From Paenibacillus xerothermodurans (GTDB lineage: Bacteria > Bacillota > Bacilli > Paenibacillales > NBRC-103111), in the NCBI RefSeq assembly GCF_002220865.2, contig NZ_NHRJ02000004.1:62001-126000 (forward strand): a DNA stretch of 64,000 bases, given 5' to 3'. The notes beneath the pieces are model-generated. The model did not search any database, was not told where the DNA came from, and worked only from the letters and a program-made list of their open reading frames with translations. The position numbers and the translations under genes were made by a program. Shown piece after piece: positions 8,066-17,109 of the stretch (the first letter of the stretch is position 1; every line of letters begins with the position of its first letter).

Positions 8066-8890
8066 TTACGACCAGCTGCCACTAACCATTCCGTGCTTTA
8101 GCAAAGCGGCGTACACACCATTTTCGTTGTTGGATAAGGTCACATCGTCAGCGGCCTCTTTGACTGCATCCGGCGAGTTGCCCATCGCGATACCCAGTCC
8201 CGCATATTCCAACATCTCAATGTCATTGTAATAGTTCCCCATAGCCAACACACGCGGCCGAGGTATATTCCATTGTTCCGCCAGCTTCGCCAGAGCATTA
8301 CCTTTGGACACTGCGCCGCTCATCACATCTATGAATTCGGCACTGCTGCGGAACCAACGTATTCCATCCGCCAACGGCATAGTCGGGAGCTCGCGTTCGA
8401 CGGCGTCCATCACGCTGCTTGGCCCGAACATCGTCAATTTGACAACCGGCCCTTCTAAGCTCAGCACATCGGCAATCTGTTTAGGAGTTTGCAGATACTT
8501 CTCATACATAATGGCTTCCGCCGAGCCGATCGTTTCCAAAAAGACATCAAACGCGGTATTTACATCAAAGTGAATCGAATGCTTGCGGCAGTATCGAATT
8601 AAAGCTTCAATCTGGCTTAACGAAAACGCATGCTCTTGCAGCAGCACAGGTCCCGGCGTCTGGATGGTCGCTGCACCGTTGTGGGTGATCAGCACACCCT
8701 CGAGCCCCAGCTGTTCCAAAATCGGCACAGCATTTGCCGGCCCTCGGCCCGTGCATAACACCAGGCTGGCGCCTGTCCCATGGGCCTCGCGCAGCGCCCG
8801 TTTCGTAATGTCGGTCATTTCATAATTGTCGTTTAACAAGGTGCCGTCAACATCCAATGCAATCAGAGAATAGTCCAAAGTTTGTGCCAC
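8066..8890 (-). CDS. Cof-type HAD-IIB phosphatase
   Basis: A HAD-superfamily hydrolase of the Cof/IIB class, acting on small phosphorylated metabolites such as sugar phosphates or FMN/PLP-like compounds. Motif I is LDVDGTLL (nucleophile and acid Asp), motif II the Thr in CTGRG, and motifs III/IV AMGNYYNDIEML. The frame is open to 8929, but that ATG lacks a spaced ribosome site; GTG at 8890 follows AAGGAA by seven bases and puts DVDGT ten residues in, as is typical. It lies just after the pseudouridine synthase gene on the same strand, probably co-transcribed. Confidence 0.88.
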   Translation of the reverse strand: MAQTLDYSLIALDVDGTLLNDNYEMTDITKRALREAHGTGASLVLCTGRGPANAVPILEQLGLEGVLITHNGAATIQTPGPVLLQEHAFSLSQIEALIRYCRKHSIHFDVNTAFDVFLETIGSAEAIMYEKYLQTPKQIADVLSLEGPVVKLTMFGPSSVMDAVERELPTMPLADGIRWFRSSAEFIDVMSGAVSKGNALAKLAEQWNIPRPRVLAMGNYYNDIEMLEYAGLGIAMGNSPDAVKEAADDVTLSNNENGVYAALLKHGMVSGSWS

Positions 8891-8918
8891 ACTCCTATTC
8901 CTTCTTCTATCTTGTGCA

Positions 8919-9683
8919 TCATCGTGCATCCTCAGGCCCGGGTGTGTGGGCGGAACGCAGTTGCTCCAGCTCGCCGCCGGTAAGCTCCCGATATTCCCCG
9001 GGCGCCAAATGCTCGTCCAGCAGCAGCGGTCCCATTGTAATCCGTTTCAAATAAACCACCCGCTTGCCGACAGATTGAAACATGCGTTTCACCTGATGAA
9101 ACTTACCTTCCATGATCGTGAGTTCAATTTTCGACACTTCACCTAGAACAGGATCTCCGGCTTTCAAAATATTAAGTGCCGCTGGCATGGTGACATACCC
9201 GTCATCCAGAGTGACACCCTTGGCAAAAGCTTGTCCATCTTCTGCTGACACTGTGCCGTGCACCTCGGCGTAATACGTTTTGGGCACGTGTTTACGCGGC
9301 GAGAGGAGGTTATGAGCGAGCTTGCCGTCGTTCGTCAGCAGCAGCAGCCCTTCCGTATCCTTATCCAGCCGTCCGACCGGAAACGGGTCGAATAAGCGAT
9401 AGTGGTCGTCTAGCAAATCCTGTACAGTGCGCTCACGAACGTCCTCAGTGGCTGAAATGACACCCTGCGGTTTATTCAACATTAAATAAATAAATTCCCG
9501 GTACCGCACGACTTCACCGTCGATGACAATGTGATCCTTGACGGGATCGACCTGCATGGCCCCGTCCTTAACGGGCCGATCATTTACGATGACGGCGCCG
9601 CCTTTTATCCTGCGCTTGATTTCGCTGCGCGTTCCGTGACCGGCATGTGCCAACAGCTTCTCCAGTCTCATAGTTGCTTTCAT
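8919..9683 (-). CDS. rsuA: RsuA/RluB-family rRNA pseudouridine synthase
   Basis: A 254-residue enzyme that isomerises a uridine in rRNA. An N-terminal S4 RNA-binding domain (MRLEKLLAHAG...) is followed by the catalytic domain with GRLDKDTEGLLLLTNDG, whose first Asp is the catalytic residue, and by the EGKFHQVKRM motif. The single-S4, short form resembles RsuA (16S U516) more than RluB, but target assignment is inference. GGAGGTGGGAG stands before the start. It precedes the Cof-type phosphatase. Confidence 0.9.
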   Translation of the reverse strand: MKATMRLEKLLAHAGHGTRSEIKRRIKGGAVIVNDRPVKDGAMQVDPVKDHIVIDGEVVRYREFIYLMLNKPQGVISATEDVRERTVQDLLDDHYRLFDPFPVGRLDKDTEGLLLLTNDGKLAHNLLSPRKHVPKTYYAEVHGTVSAEDGQAFAKGVTLDDGYVTMPAALNILKAGDPVLGEVSKIELTIMEGKFHQVKRMFQSVGKRVVYLKRITMGPLLLDEHLAPGEYRELTGGELEQLRSAHTPGPEDAR

Positions 9684-10140
9684 TTCTTGTCTCCCACCTC
9701 CAACCGGCGTGGTATTCTTGTATCTACATGCCGTCCAGCCAGTTGTGTCACCGAGCCGGACAATGCGTGTGCAAAAAACAGGGCGCGTGAGTATGTGGAG
9801 GCCCTACGGCGCATTTTGAATGTGTTCACAGTCATTTCATATGGCAATATGATGTGAAGTGACAAAAAACATTGAGCCGTCCCCGCGCAGCCGCAGGAAT
9901 TTCGCACACATGAATGAAGCCTGTATATCTTCCAATTTTCCACGCCGGTGTGCGCATTTTAGTTTTTACAGCGGCCGGACATTTATTAACTTCACACAAG
10001 TAATACGTTTTCGCGTATACATACGAGCTGAGGAATGAACACGCTCTTACAGGTACATGATAAAAAGGCGGATGGTCGAGCTCTGAGCTCATCCTGCCTT
10101 CTCTGCAAAATACGAGTAGTCAATGCAAGACAGCTTCCGG
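9684..10140. other. intergenic region
   Basis: No credible gene was seen; the short frames present lack ribosome sites. It contains the upstream region of rsuA and the terminator for the DUF309 gene (10062-10100). Confidence 0.5.
10062..10100 (-). terminator. terminator of the relQ-DUF309 transcript
   Basis: On the minus strand AAGGC(A)GGATG(A)GCTC pairs with GCTC(GA)CCATC(C)GCCTT, followed by TTTTT. Confidence 0.8.
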
Positions 10141-10569
10141 CTAATCATCCTTATGGCCGGTGTGTGGCGGATTAAGCTTCAGCTCCTCCACCAAGGCGGC
10201 CAAATCACGGTCGGTGATACGAATGTCGAGATCATAAAAGGCGAACGGCTCTGCAGACACCCGTTCCAAACGTGTCAAATAGATTTGGCTGTCTTCCACT
10301 AGCTGAGCCAAATCAATGCCGAGCTGCCCCGCCGGCCGATCACGCAGTTTGGCCAGAGCCGCAGACAACAGCTTCTTGGCGCCGCTCACATTGCCGTTCC
10401 GATAATGATACAGGCCCACCGCTACTTGCAGCAGGCCTTGGTACACAGGGGATCTGCCTTCCTCCAGCCACAGCTCCTCCATCACTTCGTGACATTCGAA
10501 ATAATCCCGCTCTACGTTAAAATAATAGATAAATTCCACATAAAGCCGGTCATAACGCTGCTTTCGCAT
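10141..10569 (-). CDS. DUF309 family protein
   Basis: A 142-residue protein with the hallmark of DUF309: a YFECHEVMEELWLEEGR motif (residues ~20-36) followed by GLLQVAVGLYHYRNGN and a Leu-rich helical end. The conserved Glu, Cys, His and Trp suggest a helical bundle with a possible ligand or metal site; the function is not known. The ATG at 10569 follows GAGGCGATAGCGT. It is 58 bp after relQ and likely in the same transcript. Confidence 0.85.
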   Translation of the reverse strand: MRKQRYDRLYVEFIYYFNVERDYFECHEVMEELWLEEGRSPVYQGLLQVAVGLYHYRNGNVSGAKKLLSAALAKLRDRPAGQLGIDLAQLVEDSQIYLTRLERVSAEPFAFYDLDIRITDRDLAALVEELKLNPPHTGHKDD

Positions 10570-10627
10570 ACGCTATCGCCTCGATTCCCCGGGAAATAAT
10601 GGTGCCTGCTGAATCGTGAACGCTGCT

Positions 10628-11422
10628 CTACCCTTTTTTCGCACGTGCGATGGCTTGCTCGATCTCCTTAGAGAGCTCCTGCAGATATCTAACGTCATCC
10701 GTTCCCCAACGGTCGTTGAACCGTTTCTGGAATTGCGCTGCCTCCCGTACGCGATGGTAGAAATACAATTCTTGGATGCCGTTGAGCACCTGTGATACGA
10801 TGTTGGAGTTATCCTCGAACAGCTGCTGCGCCTCCATAATCTCATCGCGGATGCTGCTCATTTCCTGATCGAGCAGATACGCCGCTTCAGCAGCTTTGCT
10901 TAACCGTTTGATAACCTCTTCCGGCAGTTTCTCACGGTATTTGTAATTCAGCGAATGCTCGATGGTCGCCCAGAAGTTCATCGCGAGTGTGCGGAGCTGG
11001 ATCTCAGCGAGTACGCGTTTCATGCCAAGAGCTGTCTGCACAGGATATTCCACAATCATATGATAGCTGCGATAACCGCTTGGTTTTTTGTTGGTAATAT
11101 AGTCTTTCTCGTACACTAGGGTCATATCTTCGCGCTTGCGAATCAGTTCCGCCAGTGTTGCGATGTCCTCTACGAATTGGCACATAATACGAATCCCGGC
11201 GATGTCCTCGATTCCCCGTTCCAGCTGCTCCATCGGCACATCCAGCCTTTTGGCTTTTTCCAATATACTGGACACCTTTTTGACACGTCCGGTAACAAAT
11301 TCAATCGGCGAATATTCCTCACGGCTTTTTAATTCCCCGCGCAATGTTTTAAACTTCACCTTAAGCTCCTCTACCGTTTGTTCGTAAGGCAGCAGAAACT
11401 TTTTCCAGTCACGTCCATCCAT
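10628..11422 (-). CDS. relQ: small alarmone synthetase (RelQ/YjbM-type GTP pyrophosphokinase)
   Basis: A single-domain RelA/SpoT-type synthetase that makes (p)ppGpp from ATP and GDP or GTP, without a hydrolase domain. The motifs are EDIAGIRIMC, SGYRSYH and the EIQLRTLAMNFWATIEHSLNYKY block, with catalytic acidic residues in the last. It has 264 residues, about fifty more than the B. subtilis enzyme, the extra part being a helical, charged C-terminus. The helical end resembles the tetramerisation region of RelQ. It lies between pyrD and DUF309, all on the same strand. Confidence 0.93.
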   Translation of the reverse strand: MDGRDWKKFLLPYEQTVEELKVKFKTLRGELKSREEYSPIEFVTGRVKKVSSILEKAKRLDVPMEQLERGIEDIAGIRIMCQFVEDIATLAELIRKREDMTLVYEKDYITNKKPSGYRSYHMIVEYPVQTALGMKRVLAEIQLRTLAMNFWATIEHSLNYKYREKLPEEVIKRLSKAAEAAYLLDQEMSSIRDEIMEAQQLFEDNSNIVSQVLNGIQELYFYHRVREAAQFQKRFNDRWGTDDVRYLQELSKEIEQAIARAKKG

Positions 11423-11442
11423 GCAAGTTCCTCCATTCCTAT

Positions 11443-12543
11443 CTAACGACGATGCGCCGAGCCCACCGCTTCCGATATGTGCCGAAATCCATCCTTGTGC
11501 AACAGTTCGCGCAGACCTTGATTCAAGCGGCGAATTAATTCGGGACCCTCATAGATCAATGCCGTGTAAATTTCCACCAGGCTCGCCCCGGCGCATATTT
11601 TATCATAGGCGTCTTTGGCGGTAAAAATCCCGCCCGAGCCGATAATCGGCAGCTTGCCTCCGGTCGCGTCATAGATCGTGTGAATCAACCGGGTCGAGCG
11701 CTCCGTCAGCGGCCTGCCGCTCAAGCCTCCCGCTTCTCCCTTGTGGTGATGAATCAACCCTTCCCTCGCAATCGTCGTGTTGGAAGCGATCACGCCGGAC
11801 ACGCCGCTTTGCACAATAGCCTGCACGATATACGTGATCTCTTCCTCACGCAGATCCGGAGCGATTTTCACTAATATCGGCTTGCTTGCGCCGCCATGCC
11901 GCCCATGCTGCAGCTGCATTTCGTCCTGCACAGCGGCCAACAGCCGTGACAAATCATCCCCGTGCTGCAAGCTGCGCAGGTCCGGGGTATTAGGCGAGCT
12001 GATATTGACCACAAAAAAATCCGCATAAGTGTAGAGCCGGCGAATACATGCGCGATAGTCATCCTCGGCGTGCTCGTTAGGGGTGGTCTTATTCTTGCCG
12101 ATATTGACCGCCACAGGGATCGTATATCGGCCGGCCTCCTCCAAGTGCTGCGCCATCTCGTCAGCGCCAACATTGTTAAATCCCATGCGGTTGATCAGTG
12201 CCGAATCCTCCGGCAGCCGGAAAAGCCGTGGCAGTTCATTACCGGTTTGAGGCTTAGGAGTGACGGTGCCCACCTCCATGAACCCAAATCCGATACTGGA
12301 GAACCCCCGTACCGCTTTCGCATTCTTATCCAAGCCTGCGGCCAGTCCGACCGGGTTAGGGAACCGAATGCCAAATACCGTGCACTCCAGTTCCGGGCAT
12401 CGGGGAACGGTATACAAGCGCCTCAGCAATGCCTGTCCCGCCGGCAGCTTGCTAGCCGTATGCAGGCCATCTATAGTCAAATGATGCGCTTTCTCAGGAT
12501 CCATCCGAAACAGCATCGGTTTCAATATTTTTTTATACAGCAT
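11443..12543 (-). CDS. pyrD: dihydroorotate dehydrogenase, class 2 (quinone)
   Basis: Oxidises dihydroorotate to orotate with electrons passed to membrane quinone. The N-terminal helices (LYKKILKPMLFRMDPEKAHHL) are the membrane-docking part that defines class 2. The FMN barrel shows GLAAGLDKNA, the NISSPNTP loop with the catalytic Ser, and the IIGSGGIF phosphate site. GTG at 12567 overlaps the ribosome site GGGGAGAGG, so ATG 12543 is used (366 residues). Many Firmicutes use the class 1B PyrD/PyrK pair inside the pyr operon; this gene is outside any pyr cluster here. Confidence 0.94.
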   Translation of the reverse strand: MLYKKILKPMLFRMDPEKAHHLTIDGLHTASKLPAGQALLRRLYTVPRCPELECTVFGIRFPNPVGLAAGLDKNAKAVRGFSSIGFGFMEVGTVTPKPQTGNELPRLFRLPEDSALINRMGFNNVGADEMAQHLEEAGRYTIPVAVNIGKNKTTPNEHAEDDYRACIRRLYTYADFFVVNISSPNTPDLRSLQHGDDLSRLLAAVQDEMQLQHGRHGGASKPILVKIAPDLREEEITYIVQAIVQSGVSGVIASNTTIAREGLIHHHKGEAGGLSGRPLTERSTRLIHTIYDATGGKLPIIGSGGIFTAKDAYDKICAGASLVEIYTALIYEGPELIRRLNQGLRELLHKDGFRHISEAVGSAHRR

Positions 12544-12650
12544 GTAAGCCTCTCCCCTACCGTACACTGAAATTCTCTCTTTGAACAGTGTATCGCGTTA
12601 CGCAGTAAAAATAAAGTGACAGGGAACTCGTATAAAACTGGCTGTCGGCC

Positions 12651-14093
12651 TTATTCCAACCACTTATACACTTTTCCCGGGTTAGTTTCCGTTGTATGAA
12701 GGGGCATGCGGAACGCTGGGTCCCCGCGCTTGATCTCAGTAGGCAACAAGCCTTTGCCGATGGTCACCTGTGTGCCCATGGGAATCATATCAAATAATTC
12801 TTCCACATCGTCCTCGAGCATGCGGATACAGCCTAGAGATTCATCCTTGCCTACGCTGGCAGGCTTGTCGGTACCATGGATTGCGTACATCGTGTCGGAC
12901 AGTGTCATTCCCCTACTACCGAACTCCCCATCTGATTTTCCGTTCGGATTGCGAACCTTTTCGCTAATCTCAAAAATCCCCTCAGGCGTGCGGCCGGCTC
13001 CCAAGCCCACCGGGTAGCTGCGCACGATAATGCCGCCGCTGACTAGCACCAAACGATGATTTGCCTTGTCAACCACGATGCGCAGCGGCTCTGTTAACGG
13101 GGCGATCAATCCGCGTGGCAGAGCTGCGCCTCCGGCATCAGCGCCAACAGCTTGCTCAGGCGACACGTTATGCAGCTGCTTCGACGCAGCGGACTGTCCG
13201 CTCGTGGGCACGGCCATATGCGTCGCCTGCTGGGCTTGCTGTGCATCGAACAGCTGCTGCATATGTGACGTGACTCCAGGTAAAATATTATTAGGGTACG
13301 GTTGGCTCAGTTCCTCCACCACCTCCGGGGCGGTTCCCGTTTTACGCATATAAGCTTCGATAGCCGAGCGCAGAATCAACTCCTGCTCACGCTCGGCCGC
13401 CCACGACTGGAAGATGGCGCGTGCTTTTGCCGGATCCGAAGGTTGACAGGCGCAGCTTTCCGCATCATGATACGAGATCTGCTGCTGTCCAGCATCCTGT
13501 TTGCTTTCGACGGATAGCAGCAGATCCGGCGGTTCCAGCCACGAAATCCATTCCCGGTCATCGGTAGGCTTTCCATAAGCGAGAATGGCGTAACTGTTGG
13601 CGCGCTCATGGATAAGCATTTCTCGCAAAGCCGCACCTACGCTTTCTTTGTCTTTGCCCCCTGACACGTAATACACCTTGGCGTGCGCCGCCTCGCCAGG
13701 ATCAGCGTGCGGGAACGCCGGCACGTTCTGCACGGATGCCGGTGGCGCCGCAGGCATGTACGCAATGCCTATCACGGCGAGAGTACTTATGACCACCATT
13801 CTTACGAGGCGAAGCCAGCCGTGCCTGGTCCGACGCTGCGAGCGGTCGGGTGGCAGCCAGATGCCGGGCGGTATCGGCGCAGCTTGATTCTCGAATGCCT
13901 CGTATATCTCCCCGGCTTGGGTATAACAGTAAAGCGCTTTACCATGCTTGCCTTGAGCATCATACGCACGGCCCAGCAAATACCATGCCATTTTATTCGT
14001 CGGATGCTTGCGAACATATTTTTTTAAATGCAGCGGTTCTTCCTCATGTTTGAAAAATAGGCGCAGCCGCTCCTCCTGGTCTTTGTCTGCCAT
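12651..14093 (-). CDS. membrane-anchored L,D-transpeptidase (YkuD) with TPR-like N-terminus
   Basis: A peptidoglycan cross-linking enzyme of the YkuD class. From the N-terminus: a helical, TPR-like segment (KKYVRKHPTNKMAWYLLGRAYDAQGKHGKAL, discontinuous repeat pattern; about 25-65), one membrane span near residue 100 (MVVISTLAVIGIAYM), a long outer region, then the YkuD domain (about 330-450) with HGTDKP and the catalytic SLGCIRM Cys. An inside-facing TPR-like part joined to an outside catalytic part is unusual and might recruit cytosolic partners. Start ATG 14093 is favoured; ATG 14114 is seven codons earlier. Confidence 0.88.
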   Translation of the reverse strand: MADKDQEERLRLFFKHEEEPLHLKKYVRKHPTNKMAWYLLGRAYDAQGKHGKALYCYTQAGEIYEAFENQAAPIPPGIWLPPDRSQRRTRHGWLRLVRMVVISTLAVIGIAYMPAAPPASVQNVPAFPHADPGEAAHAKVYYVSGGKDKESVGAALREMLIHERANSYAILAYGKPTDDREWISWLEPPDLLLSVESKQDAGQQQISYHDAESCACQPSDPAKARAIFQSWAAEREQELILRSAIEAYMRKTGTAPEVVEELSQPYPNNILPGVTSHMQQLFDAQQAQQATHMAVPTSGQSAASKQLHNVSPEQAVGADAGGAALPRGLIAPLTEPLRIVVDKANHRLVLVSGGIIVRSYPVGLGAGRTPEGIFEISEKVRNPNGKSDGEFGSRGMTLSDTMYAIHGTDKPASVGKDESLGCIRMLEDDVEELFDMIPMGTQVTIGKGLLPTEIKRGDPAFRMPLHTTETNPGKVYKWLE

Positions 14094-14326
14094 TGGACGA
14101 TCCCTACTTTCCATATCTCCCTACTGCATTTTATCGGTTGATTTGTCCGTTTTTTTCAGATGGCGCTCGCGGCAGCTATCGCCACTTGTCACGCAGAACG
14201 ACCGTTCTCGTAGCGATCATGCCACTGCACATCAGACCGATTTCGATCAGATACCGCCTGCAAAACTCCGAACGCCAACACCAAAAGACAGATGAGCGCA
14301 ACCGATATTTTCTGCCAAAATACGCG

Positions 14327-14372
14327 AAAAAAGCCTTCTCTCCAGGCTCGCACACTGGAAAAAGGCTTTTTA
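14327..14372 (-). terminator. terminator after ferredoxin gene
   Basis: AAAAAGCCTT...TCCAG pairs with CTGGA...AGGCTTTTT; on the minus strand a T-run follows. Confidence 0.8.
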
Positions 14373-14385
14373 CAAATGCTAGAAT

Positions 14386-14649
<264 letters not shown>

Positions 14650-14658
14650 TCATCCTAA

Positions 14659-14687
14659 AATATAATATAAAACAATACAAAGTTCAA
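14659..14687 (-). promoter_or_regulatory. promoter of the ferredoxin gene
   Basis: TTGAAC, 17-bp spacer, TATATT on the minus strand, in an AT-rich stretch about 40 bp before the start codon. Confidence 0.65.
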
Positions 14688-14747
14688 ATAGAAAGTGGCA
14701 TGGAGTCTTAGGATTTCCAATAGAGGATAAAATTATACAAGAAACGT

Positions 14748-15257
14748 TCACACGCCATTTGCCGCCGTGCGGGCTAGAATCCATTTCGCCAACGCACCGA
14801 TATCGTTCATATCCAGGAAAGGAATGTGAGCAGGTGCCAAATGTGCAAGCTCCGGCGGCCCAGCCACCGCGATCGGAGGATCCTGGAGGTCATGTAAAAT
14901 CGAGGCTTGCTCCGCTTCCCTAATCAGGGCAATCCGGTCATGCCGACCATGCTTGAATCCTTCGACGAAAATGAGATCGTAGTCCTGCTCGCGGAGAAGA
15001 CTCACCATCTGTTCCAGATTTTTAGCTTCCCGGCGGAACATCACGTAGCTCTCCGGCGATACCACAACTGCAGCTGACGCACCGGCATTGATGTACTTGG
15101 ATGAATCGCTGCCCTCAGCTTCTTTATAGTGCCCATGGGCATCATGCTTAATAACAGCCGAACGAACACCCTCTTGCGCGAAATACTCAACCAGACGAGC
15201 AATCAAGGTCGTCTTACCGCTATTGGAAAATCCTATGAACCCAATGACATTGGACAT
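14748..15257 (-). CDS. mobB: molybdopterin-guanine dinucleotide biosynthesis protein B
   Basis: A P-loop GTP-binding protein that helps MobA attach GMP to molybdopterin. The N-terminus has GFSNSGKTT (Walker A), followed by VIKHDAHGH and FVEGFKHG motifs of the family. ATG 15266 lies within the GGAGG spacing, so ATG 15257 (nine bases from GGAGG) is used; it directly follows the dinB stop. No other molybdenum cofactor gene is in the window. Confidence 0.92.
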   Translation of the reverse strand: MSNVIGFIGFSNSGKTTLIARLVEYFAQEGVRSAVIKHDAHGHYKEAEGSDSSKYINAGASAAVVVSPESYVMFRREAKNLEQMVSLLREQDYDLIFVEGFKHGRHDRIALIREAEQASILHDLQDPPIAVAGPPELAHLAPAHIPFLDMNDIGALAKWILARTAANGV

Positions 15258-15258
15258 G

Positions 15259-16554
15259 CTATTCATCCTCCAACGGCTTTAATCTAAGATGATCCATCTG
15301 CAGCGATGTGCCGCGAGCTTTATGGTCCCGAATCAGTGATGACGGGTCATCACTCAACATCCCTGCGGTTAATACCGCATTTTCGCCGAACTTGTCACGC
15401 AGTGCATCCAAAGCTTTATTGAGCTTCTCTTTAGCCGGCTGCTTCTGATAATCAAATAAATCCAGCTGAACCGCCGTCTCCGATTTGGCAAGCAAGTTCT
15501 GCAATGTGATTCCAAGCAGCCTTACAGGCTTGCCGCCGGGCCTATGCTCATCGAACAGCTGGCATGCCATGCGGTAAATGTCCTCGCGGCTCTCGGTTGG
15601 CGATTGCAGCTTTGCGGCCCGTGTAATCGTTCTCATATCCGGATCGCGAATCGTGATTTGCACCGTTTGTGCAAGCAGCTGTTGTTTGCGCAGCCGCCTG
15701 CCGACTTGATCCGCCAAATTAAGAAATACACGACGGATCGCCGGCAGCTCTGTGAAATTGATAGGCAGCGTGGTCGTATGACCGATCGATTTGCTTTGCT
15801 CCCGTTCTGGCTGAACAGGCGAATGATCTTCTCCGTTTGCGGCTTGCTTCAGAGCCGGGCCCAGCACACCGAATCGATCGGCTAGCAGTTTATCATCCGC
15901 CGCCGCAAGTTGTCCGAGTGTATGGATGTGCAAACGCTTGAGCTTATCCGCTGTTTTACGTCCGATCCCATACAGCTCAGCACAGGGCTTATCCCATAAC
16001 ACTCGCGGCACATCCCGTTTACGTAATACGGATATGCCGTTCGGTTTTTTCATGTCTGACGCCATCTTGGCGAGCAGCTTGTTCGGCGCCACCCCGATTG
16101 AGCATGGCAGTGCTAGCTCTGTGCGGATACGATCCTGGATCTGTGAAGCGATCTCCAGCGGGGTACCGAACTGTTTGGACCCCGTGATATCAACATAGCA
16201 TTCGTCAATTGACATAGCTTCCACCAACGGCGAATAATCATACACAATTTTCATAAACCTGCGCGAAAATTCCCGGTACAAATCAAAATTCGGGCGAATG
16301 AGGATCAGCTCGGGGCACATCTTCTGTGCCTGGCCGACCAACATGCCCGTCTTGATTCCCCTTGCCCGCGCCGGGTAGGAGCAGGTAACGATAATACCTT
16401 TGCGCAGCTCGACGCTGCCCGCTACGGCCGTCGGCTTTCCCTTGTACAGCTCCGGTTCCACCGCCTCATGCACAGAGCAATAAAAAGCATTCATATCAAT
16501 ATGAAGGATGACTCTGCCATGCACCGGGTACGACTGATTACTTTTCTTGTTCAT
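15259..16554 (-). CDS. dinB: DNA polymerase IV (Y-family)
   Basis: A translesion polymerase. The N-terminus has the [14 protein letters not shown] metal site, the palm motif [13 protein letters not shown], the HhH region ([13 protein letters not shown]) and the little-finger domain. ATG 16554 lies within the end of queF (17-bp overlap), indicating translational coupling with weak ribosome binding. Longer starts up to 16605 fall inside queF. No beta-clamp sequence was confirmed, although the C-terminus contains QLDLF, close to the clamp-binding motif. No LexA box was found upstream because the gene is internal to the queF-dinB-mobB unit. Confidence 0.93.
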   Translation of the reverse strand: MNKKSNQSYPVHGRVILHIDMNAFYCSVHEAVEPELYKGKPTAVAGSVELRKGIIVTCSYPARARGIKTGMLVGQAQKMCPELILIRPNFDLYREFSRRFMKIVYDYSPLVEAMSIDECYVDITGSKQFGTPLEIASQIQDRIRTELALPCSIGVAPNKLLAKMASDMKKPNGISVLRKRDVPRVLWDKPCAELYGIGRKTADKLKRLHIHTLGQLAAADDKLLADRFGVLGPALKQAANGEDHSPVQPEREQSKSIGHTTTLPINFTELPAIRRVFLNLADQVGRRLRKQQLLAQTVQITIRDPDMRTITRAAKLQSPTESREDIYRMACQLFDEHRPGGKPVRLLGITLQNLLAKSETAVQLDLFDYQKQPAKEKLNKALDALRDKFGENAVLTAGMLSDDPSSLIRDHKARGTSLQMDHLRLKPLEDE

Positions 16555-16897
16555 ACTCGGCGCGTACCGTAGTGTAGATGCCGCCGCGGACATTAAATTT
16601 ACCAACCACTTGCAGCTTGCGCGGCTGGATTTGCTCCACGAAGTCCTTCAAAATCCGATTCGTCACATCTTCGTGGAAATGCCCTTCGTCCCGGAAGCTC
16701 CACAGATACAGCTTTAAAGATTTAAGCTCGACAATGGAAGGGCCTGGGATATATTTGAATGTGATCGTAGCAAAATCAGGCTGCCCGGTCACGGGACACA
16801 GCGCCGTAAATTCCGGACTTTCAATTTCCACTTCGTACTCGCGATCCGGGTGAGGATTCGGCACAGCTAGCAGTGTTCTTGATGGTTTGGTAGACAT
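16538..16897 (-). CDS. queF: preQ1 synthase (NADPH-dependent 7-cyano-7-deazaguanine reductase)
   Basis: Reduces preQ0 to preQ1. The catalytic Cys lies in [16 protein letters not shown], with the neighbouring Asp, and ELKSLKLY and FHEDVTN form the substrate and NADPH side. From ATG 16897 (after GGGGGTG) the protein has 119 residues, shorter than the 165 of B. subtilis QueF, with the C-terminal extension missing. It is separated by 10 kb from queDEC and leads a queF-dinB-mobB unit. Confidence 0.94.
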   Translation of the reverse strand: MSTKPSRTLLAVPNPHPDREYEVEIESPEFTALCPVTGQPDFATITFKYIPGPSIVELKSLKLYLWSFRDEGHFHEDVTNRILKDFVEQIQPRKLQVVGKFNVRGGIYTTVRAEYEQEK

Positions 16898-17007
16898 AGG
16901 TTGCACACCCCCGAAAAATATATAGCATGAATGGCTTGTAAAACTCGCTAAACCGCTTCTCTCAGAATACCTTCCACACAGCGACTGGTCAAGCCGATCA
17001 ATCCGTA

Positions 17008-17053
17008 TATTTTGTGAAAGTAATACCCTGTGCGGAGCTGGTTGTGATATAAT
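17008..17053 (+). promoter_or_regulatory. extended -10 promoter of cimA with a CodY-box-like site upstream
   Basis: TGATATAAT at 17045-17053 is an extended -10. At 17008-17022, TATTTTGTGAAAGTA matches the CodY consensus AATTTTCWGAAAATT at 11 of 15 positions. CodY control would suit a branched-chain amino-acid gene; this is inference. Confidence 0.45.
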
Positions 17054-17109
17054 TATCCAGTATATTTGACGCAAGTTTTGCAAGCTTTGTATGAGCAGGA
17101 GGATAATCC

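Noticed and set aside
11962-12570. 202-codon plus-strand frame
   Set aside because: Shadow of pyrD.
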